A stretch of 28,370 nucleotides of DNA from UBA3775 sp051877895 (GCA_051877895.1 JBJEJI010000085.1:1-28370); one strand, 5' to 3'. Numbered from the stretch's first letter, positions 15,532 through 24,183 are shown. A program made the numbers and translations. The notes: generated from the letters alone by a model not told the origin.

Positions 15532-17334
15532 TTATTTTTTTTTCTTTTTAACAACAATAACTACTACAACACCAATAACAACAACTGCTGCAATTACAAT
15601 ACCTACAATAAGGCCGGTGGATAAACCATCATCCTTGGCATCATTGCCATCTGTTGATGCAGGAGTATCTGTATTTTTATCTGTATTGGTATTTGTATCA
15701 TTCTTTGGAGCTTCTGTTGGTTCTGCATCCGGTTCGTCAGTTGTGAGATCAGTTGAAAAACCGCTGATTGTAAATGAAATCTCAATACTCTTTGCAGGAG
15801 CTGCAAAGTATGGAAGCGGTTCAACGTCGCTGTTATAAACATTAGCAAGAAGAACCTTCTGATAACTTACTGACTCAGGATCCAGGAATGGAGTATCAAA
15901 GGAAGCAACAGTCACACCATCAATTTTCAGAACGATATCGGAAAGAACAACATCTGGACTGTTTGGAATATCTGAAGAGATAAACAGAAGGTTAAAGTAA
16001 TCCTGTTCAGCAAAGTCAGCACTCCAGTCACCGAAATCGCTTACACTGACTGTGTATGTACCGTTAGCGGAAATTTCCGCATCTACAAAAGTACCGCCAA
16101 GGGAGTATGCATTGTTTTCTTCATCCCATGCAGTAATCTGATTGAAGTAATCCGTTTCGATACCATACATTGTATCACTCCATTCATTACGGAAAGAATA
16201 CTTTCCTGTCTGGATACCGATATATGCATGATATGTTCCTTCCGGATCAAACTCAGGAATGTCCGGACCTACAGGTTCAGCGATATAAATCTGAGGAGTG
16301 ATTTCAAATTTAATTTCAGTAAATCCTGCCGGAGATTCAGCAAGATACTTTGTTCCCCATTCATTGTAACCGCCGGCAATTCTCAGGCAGTTTGTAGCAT
16401 AGTCACCTGTTGCTTCAGCCCAGCAGGAATCTCCTGCGGTAAGATCAACATCAACTTCTACACCATCAAGGAAAACTTTAACATCAAATGTACTTTCAGA
16501 AGAAACCCATTCAGGATTATCAATTACCATACATGGAGCTACGAACCATGTGTAAAGAACAGGCTCATCAAATGTAAGAGAAAGAGTTGTTGTTTCACCA
16601 CTCTTAAGTTCTCCGTTTACAGCTGTAACGCCCTCAGCATCACTACCATAGTAACCATAAGCCCAGTCATTGCTTTCTGCCTTGTCACCACCAAGAGCGA
16701 TGAATGCAGGATAAGACTCTTCACTAAGTACAGCGTTTGAAGTACTGTTGCAAAGAGCACCTTCTCCAAGTGTGAAGGTTACTTCAATTGATGTAAAAGT
16801 ACCGATTGTTGCAGACAACGGTGTAGCTGTAATTCCATCGTTGCTACCATCTGCAGTACGGGCATTATCAACTGTTGTTGCATCACTAACCCATGAATTG
16901 TAAAGGTTAGTTCTGGTTGTAACGTCGTCATCAGAACTTGTGTAAGTTGCACTTGCAAGTTCAACCTCAGCGCCATTAATCTTTACGGAATCAATGGTCA
17001 TGTAACAGTTTGGATAAGCAGCTTCACCATTGGAAATTTCAACATCAATAAATGCAAGATCAGTAGCTGTAACCGCATTACCGTCAGCATCAACTGCATT
17101 TGTTACATCCACGGAAACTGTGTACTGGCCATAGCCGGTAACATCTGCTGTTGTTACTTCAACACCTGAAGCACTTTCTCCGTTCCATGCCTGAACACTC
17201 CAGGTACTGTCAGCAAAAGCAATGTACGCTGTTGTTGCATCAGCAGCTTCATCAGCACCTGCAAAAGCGCCTATGGATGAAACCATCATTGCACCTGCAA
17301 GAACCGATGCTAACACTTTTTTCATTTTTTTCAT
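15532..17334 (-). CDS. Secreted, membrane-anchored protein with three related beta-rich modules; function unknown
   Basis: This 600-residue protein has a Sec signal peptide (MKKMKKVLAS start, likely cleavage after AFA at residue 25) and a Ser/Thr/Asp/Pro-rich linker at about 528-570. One transmembrane helix (LIVGIVIAAVVVIGVVVVIV, about 575-594) precedes a five-lysine cytoplasmic tail, so the body is outside the cell. Three stretches, about 36-190, 209-347 and 368-525, share an order of short motifs. These are AYIAF / AFIAL / AYIGI; an Asn/Trp-rich stretch; YTVSV / TLSLTF / YTVSV; VKINGAEV / VFLDGVEV / LKIDGVTV; and SIEVTFTL / EIKFEI / SIEISFTI. I do not recognise the module; the composition suggests beta-sandwich, carbohydrate-binding or adhesive domains. 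GGAGG lies nine bases before the ATG. It is acidic, very poor in Lys/Arg, and sits just upstream of the importer operon. Confidence 0.85.
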   Translation of the reverse strand: MKKMKKVLASVLAGAMMVSSIGAFAGADEAADATTAYIAFADSTWSVQAWNGESASGVEVTTADVTGYGQYTVSVDVTNAVDADGNAVTATDLAFIDVEISNGEAAYPNCYMTIDSVKINGAEVELASATYTSSDDDVTTRTNLYNSWVSDATTVDNARTADGSNDGITATPLSATIGTFTSIEVTFTLGEGALCNSTSNAVLSEESYPAFIALGGDKAESNDWAYGYYGSDAEGVTAVNGELKSGETTTLSLTFDEPVLYTWFVAPCMVIDNPEWVSSESTFDVKVFLDGVEVDVDLTAGDSCWAEATGDYATNCLRIAGGYNEWGTKYLAESPAGFTEIKFEITPQIYIAEPVGPDIPEFDPEGTYHAYIGIQTGKYSFRNEWSDTMYGIETDYFNQITAWDEENNAYSLGGTFVDAEISANGTYTVSVSDFGDWSADFAEQDYFNLLFISSDIPNSPDVVLSDIVLKIDGVTVASFDTPFLDPESVSYQKVLLANVYNSDVEPLPYFAAPAKSIEISFTISGFSTDLTTDEPDAEPTEAPKNDTNTNTDKNTDTPASTDGNDAKDDGLSTGLIVGIVIAAVVVIGVVVVIVVKKKKK

Positions 17335-17375
17335 GAAAAAAATCCTCCTATTTTAATTTTTGTACTAAACAAATG

Positions 17376-17393
17376 GCGCAATTCCCTTTGCGC
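17376..17393. promoter_or_regulatory. Palindrome in the leader of the 600-residue protein gene
   Basis: GCGCAA (17376-17381) and TTGCGC (17388-17393) form a perfect dyad with a six-base spacer, about 42 bases upstream of the start codon. It may be an operator or a leader hairpin. The rest of this 262-base gap (17335-17596) holds an AT-rich stretch with a possible TATAAT at 17475-17480 without a convincing -35, and the dnaJ-like gene terminator. Confidence 0.4.
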
Positions 17394-17544
17394 TCACTTA
17401 CTCTAATAGTGTATCTAATATATGCTCAAAAATAAACCATTGCTTTTTTACCAAAAATACATTCACTTTTTGACATTATACTGTAATTATTAATTCTCAA
17501 CAGATTGTTATCAAGTTATTTTTATTCAATTACGTAATATATCT

Positions 17545-17580
17545 AAAAATAAAAAAGCCATTCGATTTACGAATGACTTT
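17545..17580 (-). terminator. Terminator of the hsp20-dnaJ-like unit
   Basis: AAAGCCATTCG (17554-17564) pairs with CGAATGACTTT (17570-17580) with one wobble, and the minus-strand exit is TTTTTTATTTTT. It lies 16 bases after the stop codon of the J-protein gene. Confidence 0.88.
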
Positions 17581-17596
17581 TATTATCCAACCACCG

Positions 17597-18598
17597 TTAT
17601 GCAACACTTCCTCCATGACCGTGACTTCTGCAGATTCTGTCATATTCCATTAATTTCTGACGTTCATCCGGAGTCAGATTCTTTGGGACTTCAATCGTAA
17701 CCACCACGTATTCATCGCCCCTGTCTGCAGGATTATTCATTGATTGAATGCCTTTATTTTTTAATCGTATTTTACTGCCCGGCTGAGTTCCTGCAGCAAT
17801 TTTACATGATACTTTTCCTGTCAGGGTTGGTACAATGGCTTCTCCTCCAAGTACTGCCGTAGCATACGGAATAGCAGCTGTCACATAAACATCCCTGCCT
17901 TTCCTCTCAAAACCTGCTTTCGGCATAATGTGTACTTTCATGTACAAGTCTCCCGGCTCACCACCTCCGGTTCCGGGAGAACCCTTTCCTTTAAGTCTTA
18001 CACTTTGTCCTTCATCAATACCCGCAGGAATATGAACCTGAAGAGATGTCACGTTCCCGTTTTCATCTTTAAAGCGAAATACCTTATTGCAACCAAAAAC
18101 CGCCTCATCAAAACTAACAGTAATATCTGCATGTGCATCCGCTCCTTTTTGTCTGAAGCTTCTGCCTCCAAAGCCTGTGTCCTGTCCTGAATTGAACTTT
18201 CCCCTTGCTTTTCCTTCAAAAAAACTGCTGAAAAAATCTCCAAAGACATAGTCCATGTCTTCCATATCATCCATGTTTCCGGAGAAATGAAATTCATGAT
18301 AAGTTCCATTATCTCCAAAGCCACCCGAGTAATAGGTTGCGCCTTTTCCGTTTCCTCCCGGATTAAAGCCTTCATCAAAAGCAGCAAAACCGTACTGATC
18401 ATACAGTTTCTTTTTTTCAGAATCACTAAGCACATTATAGGCTTCAGTCAGTTCCTTAAATTTCTGCTCCGCCAGATTATCTCCCGGATTGGTATCAGGG
18501 TGATATTTTTTTGCAAGTCTGCGGTACGCCCGTTTTATCTCTTTCTCATCTGCATTACGGCTTATACCAAGGACGTCATAATAATCTTTCTTTTCCAT
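17597..18598 (-). CDS. DnaJ-family co-chaperone without zinc finger (CbpA type)
   Basis: This 333-residue J-protein starts with a complete J domain: YYDVLGISRNADEKEIKRAY and the HPD tripeptide at 33-35, which stimulates DnaK ATPase. A Gly/Phe-rich linker with many Gly, Asp and Met residues follows (about 75-150), then the two-part C-terminal substrate-binding domain (ADITVSFDEAVFG, VHIPAGIDEGQSVRLKGKG, GDLYMKVHI, VLGGEAIVPTLTG). The four CxxCxGxG zinc motifs of true DnaJ are absent, so it is the class B/CbpA type. It follows hsp20 on the same strand with two hairpins between. ATG 18598 has GGAGG nine bases upstream. It likely works with Hsp20 and DnaK to refold aggregated proteins. Confidence 0.93.
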   Translation of the reverse strand: MEKKDYYDVLGISRNADEKEIKRAYRRLAKKYHPDTNPGDNLAEQKFKELTEAYNVLSDSEKKKLYDQYGFAAFDEGFNPGGNGKGATYYSGGFGDNGTYHEFHFSGNMDDMEDMDYVFGDFFSSFFEGKARGKFNSGQDTGFGGRSFRQKGADAHADITVSFDEAVFGCNKVFRFKDENGNVTSLQVHIPAGIDEGQSVRLKGKGSPGTGGGEPGDLYMKVHIMPKAGFERKGRDVYVTAAIPYATAVLGGEAIVPTLTGKVSCKIAAGTQPGSKIRLKNKGIQSMNNPADRGDEYVVVTIEVPKNLTPDERQKLMEYDRICRSHGHGGSVA

Positions 18599-18631
18599 CC
18601 TGCTTCACCTCCCAAACAAGGCTGTCCGCCT

Positions 18632-18698
18632 GCAGATTCATTTTATAAATCTGCCAAAGAAAACGGGGGATACCCGGCTTTCGTCTGCGGTATCCCCC
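18632..18698 (-). other. Two hairpins between hsp20 and the dnaJ-like gene
   Basis: A strong stem, GGGGGATACC (18665-18674) with GGTATCCCCC (18689-18698), is followed on the minus strand by GTTTTCTTT. A second stem follows, GCAGATT (18632-18638) with AATCTGC (18648-18654). The first could end part of the hsp20 transcript and lower expression of the J-protein gene, for which no separate promoter is visible. Confidence 0.65.
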
Positions 18699-18705
18699 AC
18701 TTTTA

Positions 18706-19149
18706 TCATCCTTCGATGGTAATATACTTGTTTTCTTCAACCTCAGGCTTTGCTTCCTTTTTAGGAACGGTAACCTTCAGGACGCCGTCCTCAAATCTGG
18801 CTTTAATATCTTCCTGCTCAATATCTTCACCCACATAGAAGTTTCTGCTGCAGGTTCCGTAGTATCTCTCTCTGCGAATGTACTTACCGTTTTCATCTTT
18901 CTGTTCATTCTTTGCTCCGGTAGTAGCCGTAATGGTAAGATAACCATCCTTTAACTGAGCCTGTACATCCTCTTTCTTGTATCCCGGAAGCTCAATATCA
19001 AGCTCATAGCCTGCTTCGTTCTCTTTTACATCTGTTTTCATAACAGCAGTGGACGGAGCAACACATCTTGCAGAGTTCTTATTCGGACGTGCAAAATCAT
19101 CAAAGAAATCATCAAATAAACTTTCACCAAAAATTCTAGGCATCAACAT
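18706..19149 (-). CDS. Small heat shock protein (Hsp20/alpha-crystallin)
   Basis: This 147-residue chaperone has the alpha-crystallin domain over about residues 40-140: MKTDVKENEAGYELDIELPGYKKEDV, LKDGYLTITATTG, a YIRRERYYGTCSRNFYV strand pair and the conserved AxFEDGVLKVTVPK (here ARFEDGVLKVTVPKKEAKP). The N-terminal arm, MLMPRIFGESLFDDFFDD, is the usual form in clostridial Hsp20. It would hold unfolding proteins in the cytoplasm without ATP. ATG 19149 has GGAGG eight bases upstream. The leader is about 95 bases, holds two small hairpins (GCGGT/ACCGC at 19171-19186 and TTGGGA/TCCCAA near 19214-19232), and is preceded by a CIRCE element and promoter. Confidence 0.95.
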   Translation of the reverse strand: MLMPRIFGESLFDDFFDDFARPNKNSARCVAPSTAVMKTDVKENEAGYELDIELPGYKKEDVQAQLKDGYLTITATTGAKNEQKDENGKYIRRERYYGTCSRNFYVGEDIEQEDIKARFEDGVLKVTVPKKEAKPEVEENKYITIEG

Positions 19150-19251
19150 ATGTCATTCCTCCTTAATTACGCGGTTTTGTTACCGCAAACTTTTTTTATT
19201 TAACTCAGGATACCTTGGGATTTCTTTTCCCAATTCCTTTGTTCTGATGAC

Positions 19252-19279
19252 ATTATACCACATTATTAGCACTCGTCAA
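19252..19279 (-). promoter_or_regulatory. hsp20 promoter
   Basis: On the minus strand, -35 TTGACG (19274-19279) and -10 TATAAT (19252-19257) are 16 bases apart. The -35 falls in the centre of the CIRCE dyad, so HrcA binding would occlude it. Confidence 0.85.
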
Positions 19280-19292
19280 GGGTGAGTGCTAA
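19266..19292. promoter_or_regulatory. CIRCE element (HrcA operator)
   Basis: TTAGCACTC (19266-19274), nine bases, GAGTGCTAA (19284-19292) is an exact match to the CIRCE consensus TTAGCACTC-N9-GAGTGCTAA bound by the heat-shock repressor HrcA. It overlaps the hsp20 promoter, so the chaperone unit should be derepressed on heat or other protein damage. Confidence 0.97.
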
Positions 19293-19337
19293 TAATTTTT
19301 GTGAATTTTTTGTGAATTGATATTTTGTTACTTTAAT

Positions 19338-20261
19338 TTATAAATGTCTTTCAATCCAGTCCTTTATATCTTCATATACTTTCTTTCTGTCTGTTTCATT
19401 TAATATTTCATGGCGGTCTCCCACATACATTTTCAATGAAACATCTGTTATTCCCACAGATACAAATGCAGAATAGGCTTTTTTAACTCCTTTTCCGTAA
19501 GCACCTACCGGATCATCGGTTCCCGCCGCAAAGAGTACGGGCAGATTTTTCGGGATTATTTCAATATTTTTCTTTTTCTGAATATAACGTATACCCCTGA
19601 ACATGTGATAAAATCCATTTACTGTGAAAATAAAATTACACCATGGATGAGCTTTATAGGCATCTACCTGCTCTTCATCCTTACTCAGCCAGTCCTTATC
19701 TGTTCGAATTGGCTGAAACTTTTCATTATAAAGGGAAAATGCAAGATTGTTCAAAAAGCTGCTTCTATATTCCCATCCATGAAAACCGGCAATAACCTTA
19801 CAGCAAATCATTCCGAAATCCAGAACTGCCCCGGGCTGGGATCCTGTTCCGATAATAACAGCTCCGGACAATCCTTCTCCGTGTAATTCTATATACTGTC
19901 TCAGTAGAAAAGAGCCCATGCTGTGTCCAAGCATATAATATGGAATATCCGGATATTTCTTTTGGGTCAGTTTTCTAAGCATATGTATATCGGCTACAAC
20001 ACATTCATTTCCATACGGATGTGCAAAATAACCATATTTGTCACGGCTCACAACTGACTCTCCATGTCCTAAATGATCATTTCCTACTACATAATAACCA
20101 AATTTATTTAAATACTTTGCGAAATCATCATAACGGTCAATATATTCCACCATACCGTGACTGATTTGAAGCACAGCCTTGATTTCACCCTCAGGTATCC
20201 ATTCAATTGCATGAATTGTAGTTACCCCGTCCCTTGACTGATAATAAAAATCTTTTTTCAT
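19338..20261 (-). CDS. Alpha/beta hydrolase, monoacylglycerol lipase-like
   Basis: This 307-residue serine hydrolase is of the Hydrolase_4/serine aminopeptidase S33 group that includes monoacylglycerol lipases and lysophospholipases. It has the HGMVEYIDRYDDFAKYLN oxyanion-side motif, NDHLGHGES, the nucleophile elbow GHSMGS with Ser 114, an acidic residue in AAGTDDPVG (about 250) and the His in GDRHEIL (about 284). No signal peptide or membrane helix is present, so it is cytoplasmic. Release of glycerol from monoglycerides would fit the adjacent glycerol kinase gene, but that link is inference. No strong promoter was found in the 93-base gap after glpK; a TTGACG with a poorly spaced TATACA lies within and beside a dispersed repeat. 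Confidence 0.88.
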   Translation of the reverse strand: MKKDFYYQSRDGVTTIHAIEWIPEGEIKAVLQISHGMVEYIDRYDDFAKYLNKFGYYVVGNDHLGHGESVVSRDKYGYFAHPYGNECVVADIHMLRKLTQKKYPDIPYYMLGHSMGSFLLRQYIELHGEGLSGAVIIGTGSQPGAVLDFGMICCKVIAGFHGWEYRSSFLNNLAFSLYNEKFQPIRTDKDWLSKDEEQVDAYKAHPWCNFIFTVNGFYHMFRGIRYIQKKKNIEIIPKNLPVLFAAGTDDPVGAYGKGVKKAYSAFVSVGITDVSLKMYVGDRHEILNETDRKKVYEDIKDWIERHL

Positions 20262-20302
20262 ACGTTTCTCCGTTCATAATGTGTATATCGCTTTATGTCT
20301 TT

Positions 20303-20330
20303 CGTCAAGCTCACAAACGCTCCGCTTTTT
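20303..20330. repeat. Dispersed short repeat, copy 2
   Basis: This matches the copy at 8178-8205 (24 of 27 positions from GTCAA to CGCTTTTT), with the same orientation and the same position relative to the downstream start codon (about 45 bases). On the minus strand its end supplies TTGAC, which could serve as a -35 box. Confidence 0.6.
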
Positions 20331-20354
20331 ACATGTTATAATTATCAAGGCATA

Positions 20355-21854
20355 TTATTCATAATCTTCTGCCCAGACAATAGCACATTTCACTGCCCTT
20401 TTCCAACCCTTTAACAATTTTTGTCTTTTTTCTTCTGCCATTTCCGGGCAGAAGGTATGTGATAATTTCCAGTTGGCTTTTATTTCTTCTGTATCTTTCC
20501 AATAGCCTGTTGCCAGTCCTGCAAGATAAGCAGCTCCAAGTGCTGTGGTTTACACACATACGGGTCTTAGAACATCTACATTCAGAATATCCGACTGAAA
20601 CTGCATGAGAAAATCATTTCTGGACGCACCACCGTCTACCTTCAGATCTACAATTCCGGTTCCGGATTCCTGTTCCATGACCTTCAGAATGTCACAGGTC
20701 TGATATGCCATAGATTCCAAAGTTGCCCTGATAAAGTGTTCCTTGCTGCAGCCTCTGGTTATACCCACCACAGTTCCCCTTGCATACTGGTTCCAATAAG
20801 GAGCACCAATTCCGGTAAATGCAGGAACAATATAAACCCCTGCTGTATCAGGCACTGCTTTTGCATACTCTTCCGACTGTTCCGCATTCTTAATCATGTG
20901 CATCTCATCTCTCAGCCATTGTATTCCTGCACCTGCTACAAACACACTGCCTTCAAGAGCATAGTTAATCTTATCCCCGGCAGACGCTGCAATGGTAGTT
21001 AACAGTCCGTTTTGGGACAGCACTGCGTTTTCTCCGGTATTCATAAGCATAAAGCATCCGGTACCATATGTATTTTTCACTTCCCCCTGTGTAAAACAGC
21101 ACTGTCCAAAAAGAGCTGCCTGCTGGTCTCCTGCGGAACCTGAAATAGGAATACTTTCTCCTAAAACTTTTGAATCTGTGTAACCATAAATACAGCTTGA
21201 TGGTTTAACATCAGGCAGCATTGATTCAGGAATTTTAAAATAGTCCAGAATATTCTTGTCCCAGCAAAGATTGTGAATATCGAACATCATGGTTCTTGAG
21301 GCATTGGTATAGTCTGTCACATGTACCTCACCCTTTGTCAGATTCCAGATAAGCCAGGTATCCACAGTTCCGAACAAAAGCTGTCCCCTTTCTGCTGACT
21401 GTCTTGCCCCATCCACATTGTCCAAAATCCAGGCCACCTTCGATGCTGAAAAATATGCATCAGGAATAAGCCCGGTTGTATGGTGCACATAGTCTGACAT
21501 ACCGTCCTTTACCAGCTGATCAATTTTTTCTGCTGTTCTTCTGCACTGCCAGACTATTGCATTATATACAGGAACTCCGGTTTCCTTATCCCACACTATG
21601 GTGGTTTCTCTCTGGTTTGTGATTCCTATGGCTGATATATTCTCTGCTGAAGCCCCGATTTTACTTACAGCTTCTATTGCAACCGATAACTGGGAAGACC
21701 AGATTTCCATGGGATCATGTTCTACCCATCCCTGCTCCGGATAAATCTGCGTAAACTCCTTCTGAGCCATGCTGCAGATATTTCCTTTTTTATCAAACAG
21801 AATACAACGTGAGCTTGTTGTTCCCTGATCCAGTGCCATAATATATTGTTTCAT
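20355..21854 (-). pseudogene. glpK: Glycerol kinase gene interrupted by one in-frame TAA
   Basis: The frame encodes a full-length FGGY glycerol kinase of 499 codons, the usual family length, except that codon 435 is TAA (20550-20552). Before it are ALDQGTTSSRC (ATP-binding start), NQRETTIVW, VWQCRRT and VDGGASRND. After it, in the same frame, comes TTALGAAYLAGLATGYW through to the normal end near WAEDYE and a TAA at 20355. Most homologues have Glu at this spot (xETTALGAAYLAG), so one G-to-T change (GAA to TAA) explains the break. The product would lose its last 65 residues, including part of the nucleotide-binding lobe, and is probably inactive unless the stop is a sequencing error. ATG 21854 has GGAGG seven bases upstream. 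The activation-loop His phosphorylated by HPr in some Firmicutes is not evident (GYTDSKVLG). Confidence 0.9.
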
Positions 21855-21914
21855 CAGGTTTCCTCCAATGCATTTTCCTTCCCCGGGATTTTTCCACACA
21901 TATATATTTACAAT

Positions 21915-24122
21915 TTATTCCCCAAACCCAATCCATTCTGTAGTATAGATATTTTCATATACATCTGTTATGGTATACATTGCAGCTACATTTTCGGAAC
22001 TTAAATCAATATAATCAAATGATAATTCCAAATCTGATGCATAAAAGCTTTCACCGGAGAGATTAGCATAGTAATCTCCCCCTTCCTCACCGGAAATACA
22101 TGGTAACACGATTTCTATAATATCATCGTCTGCAAATTGCAGGAATTCAGAATCTCCTTCTTCTGTAAGGAAATCATATTCACAATAACCAAGTACTGTT
22201 CCTTCCGGATGCTCATCATCATAATAAACAAACATAAGTATCGGCTCTCCGTTACATAATGCAACAATACCACCCGTCTGTGTCCATTGACCGGTAGCCT
22301 GATCCTCCCAATAGTCAGATACGATATAACAAGCCACATTATCATTTACGAATGTCCACAATTGAGGCTTTTCAACTATAACATAATCATTTTCATCTAA
22401 TGAATATACAAAATCTTCACCCAGAACATAAGCAAAATCCTCATCTGCCTGAACCAAAACGGAGGTTGAAATTCCTGTTACTATTTCCCAGTCATCATCA
22501 CTGAGCATTATAGCCTGATATCCACCCATCTGAGTTACTGTTAAGCTATATTCCTCAGGTTCATAATTACTGCCCGCATATTCATCTACAATGTCTGCAT
22601 TATACCAGTCTCCGGCGTAACATTCAACATATGAGGTACCATTGTAGGAAAGTCCTATACTGACAACATCATCATAACACTCCATAATTTCGTCATCATA
22701 TTTAAGTGCAACCAGATCCTTTCTGACATAATCATAATACTCAAGGTATTCAGACGGATTATATACTGCAAGTCCATGTCCGAAAGCGTAATCACTTTCA
22801 GTGTAGCAGACTGCATTTACAGTTGCATTTATTAAATCTGCAGAGCAATCAACAGGATACATTGTAGCTAAGGTAATAATATCAACGGATTCTGTATTGG
22901 TATACAAACCACAATTTTCTCTTGCAAGTATATATTCCGAGTAACCACCATTCAAAATTTCTTCATGAACCGCAGAGATGTAATCAAGATAAGCATCGTA
23001 TACTTTTTCAACCTTTCCCAGGTCAATTATTGATATGGAGCCTACCAGTTCATTTACTTCGACGCTTTCCATGTATGCTTCAGCCAGTTCTTCATAGCTG
23101 TCTGCATAGTCGAAATCATCATCCTCGTAGCAATCCAGCCAGCTTGTATAGTCCATTCCGTTACCAACAACATAGCTTTCTGCCGCCACCATATAGTTTG
23201 CATAGTCTTTTATAGCCATAGCAACTTCCAAAGTACACATGTTACAGGCATCAAAAACGATACATTCAAAATCAACTCCTGCCTGCTTAAGTGCTTTTCC
23301 AATCTGAAAGGCATAAAGGGTATCATTTGGATATACTTCATCATAACCAAAACCAACAGGTATACCACCGCCGTGATCCCATAAAACCAGTGAATAGTTT
23401 TCTGCAGGATAGTTATCCGCTGAAAAAGTAATAAAGTCAGCCAGAGAATTTGTGCGAAGCATACTCATTTTACCCAGAGATTCCAGCTTAACCATTTCGC
23501 CTCCGCTAATTTCCCATCGTTCTACTTCTCCATCAGTAATCTCAGACTTTCTCCAATTTTTACAGCCACCGGTCTGTAATACTATGCGTGTATTATCACC
23601 ATAATCAGCATCCATTATTTCATCAATATCTTTGCTGCCAAAAGAATTATTATGTTCCAAATCGCTTCCCACCATATAAATCATAATGGTATGCTCTGCT
23701 TTTTCTTCCTTTAATTCATCAGTATCCGTTTTGCTGTCAGTATTCCCGTCATCATCTTCTCTGTCATCATTCTGACTTACATTCTCTTTTCCTGAAGTTT
23801 TCTGACTTTTATCGTCACTCATCTTCCAGACAAAAAAAGACCCTGCTCCGATTAGAAGCAAAACCATAACGATACTGATTGTAATAATTACAGGCTTTCT
23901 ATTTCTTTTCTTTTTGTTCATACTACCTGTTGAACTTGGGGCCGTCTGAAAATTCTGATTCATTCCTGCTGTCTGAAAATTTTGATTCATTCCTGCAGTC
24001 TGAAAATTCTGATGCATCTCCGCAGCCTGGTTCATCTGTGAGCTTAGATCCAGTCTGAGTCCGCACTCCCTGCAAAAGCTGGCATCTAAATCAATTTCTG
24101 TTCCACATCGTGGGCATTTCAT
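21915..24122 (-). CDS. Zinc-ribbon, membrane-anchored clostripain-family (C11) cysteine peptidase
   Basis: This protein of about 735 residues combines four parts. An N-terminal zinc ribbon has MKCPRCGTEID and FCRECG (Cys 3, 6, 17, 20). A Gln/Asn-rich linker has three tandem nine-residue repeats of NQNFQTAGM type (about 37-63). A transmembrane helix follows (VIITISIVMVLLLIGAGSFFVW, about 78-99). After an acidic linker comes an extracytoplasmic peptidase C11 domain starting HTIMIYMVGSDLE, with LWDHGGG (His about 250) and FDACNMC (Cys about 293) as the likely catalytic pair. The last 300 residues are an acidic, Tyr-rich beta region I do not recognise. A start 15 bases upstream is possible, but it would contain the GGAGG site. 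It follows the HD-GYP gene by 61 bases and precedes glpK by 60. Substrates are unknown. Confidence 0.88.
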   Translation of the reverse strand: MKCPRCGTEIDLDASFCRECGLRLDLSSQMNQAAEMHQNFQTAGMNQNFQTAGMNQNFQTAPSSTGSMNKKKRNRKPVIITISIVMVLLLIGAGSFFVWKMSDDKSQKTSGKENVSQNDDREDDDGNTDSKTDTDELKEEKAEHTIMIYMVGSDLEHNNSFGSKDIDEIMDADYGDNTRIVLQTGGCKNWRKSEITDGEVERWEISGGEMVKLESLGKMSMLRTNSLADFITFSADNYPAENYSLVLWDHGGGIPVGFGYDEVYPNDTLYAFQIGKALKQAGVDFECIVFDACNMCTLEVAMAIKDYANYMVAAESYVVGNGMDYTSWLDCYEDDDFDYADSYEELAEAYMESVEVNELVGSISIIDLGKVEKVYDAYLDYISAVHEEILNGGYSEYILARENCGLYTNTESVDIITLATMYPVDCSADLINATVNAVCYTESDYAFGHGLAVYNPSEYLEYYDYVRKDLVALKYDDEIMECYDDVVSIGLSYNGTSYVECYAGDWYNADIVDEYAGSNYEPEEYSLTVTQMGGYQAIMLSDDDWEIVTGISTSVLVQADEDFAYVLGEDFVYSLDENDYVIVEKPQLWTFVNDNVACYIVSDYWEDQATGQWTQTGGIVALCNGEPILMFVYYDDEHPEGTVLGYCEYDFLTEEGDSEFLQFADDDIIEIVLPCISGEEGGDYYANLSGESFYASDLELSFDYIDLSSENVAAMYTITDVYENIYTTEWIGFGE
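23944..24024. repeat. Three tandem 27-bp repeats inside the protease gene
   Basis: Units at 23944-23970, 23971-23997 and 23998-24024 each begin GTCTGAAAATT. Units 1 and 2 differ at two positions; unit 3 has diverged a little more. They encode the QNFQTAGMN repeats in the linker between the zinc ribbon and the membrane helix. The copy number may vary between strains. Confidence 0.85.
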
Positions 24123-24183
24123 GTTTTTTTCCTCCATGTATTTTGGTTTATGACGCGTTAGTCAAATTAAAATCGCAGTATGT

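Noticed and set aside
19150..19250. RNA thermometer in the hsp20 leader.
   Set aside because: The leader has two small hairpins, but neither pairs with the AAGGAGG site or the start codon, so a ROSE- or fourU-type switch is not supported.
20359..20559. Separate small gene overlapping the end of glpK.
   Set aside because: It is in a different frame from the glpK tail; the true tail reads as conserved GlpK directly after the TAA, so the region is one broken gene, not two genes or a frameshift.
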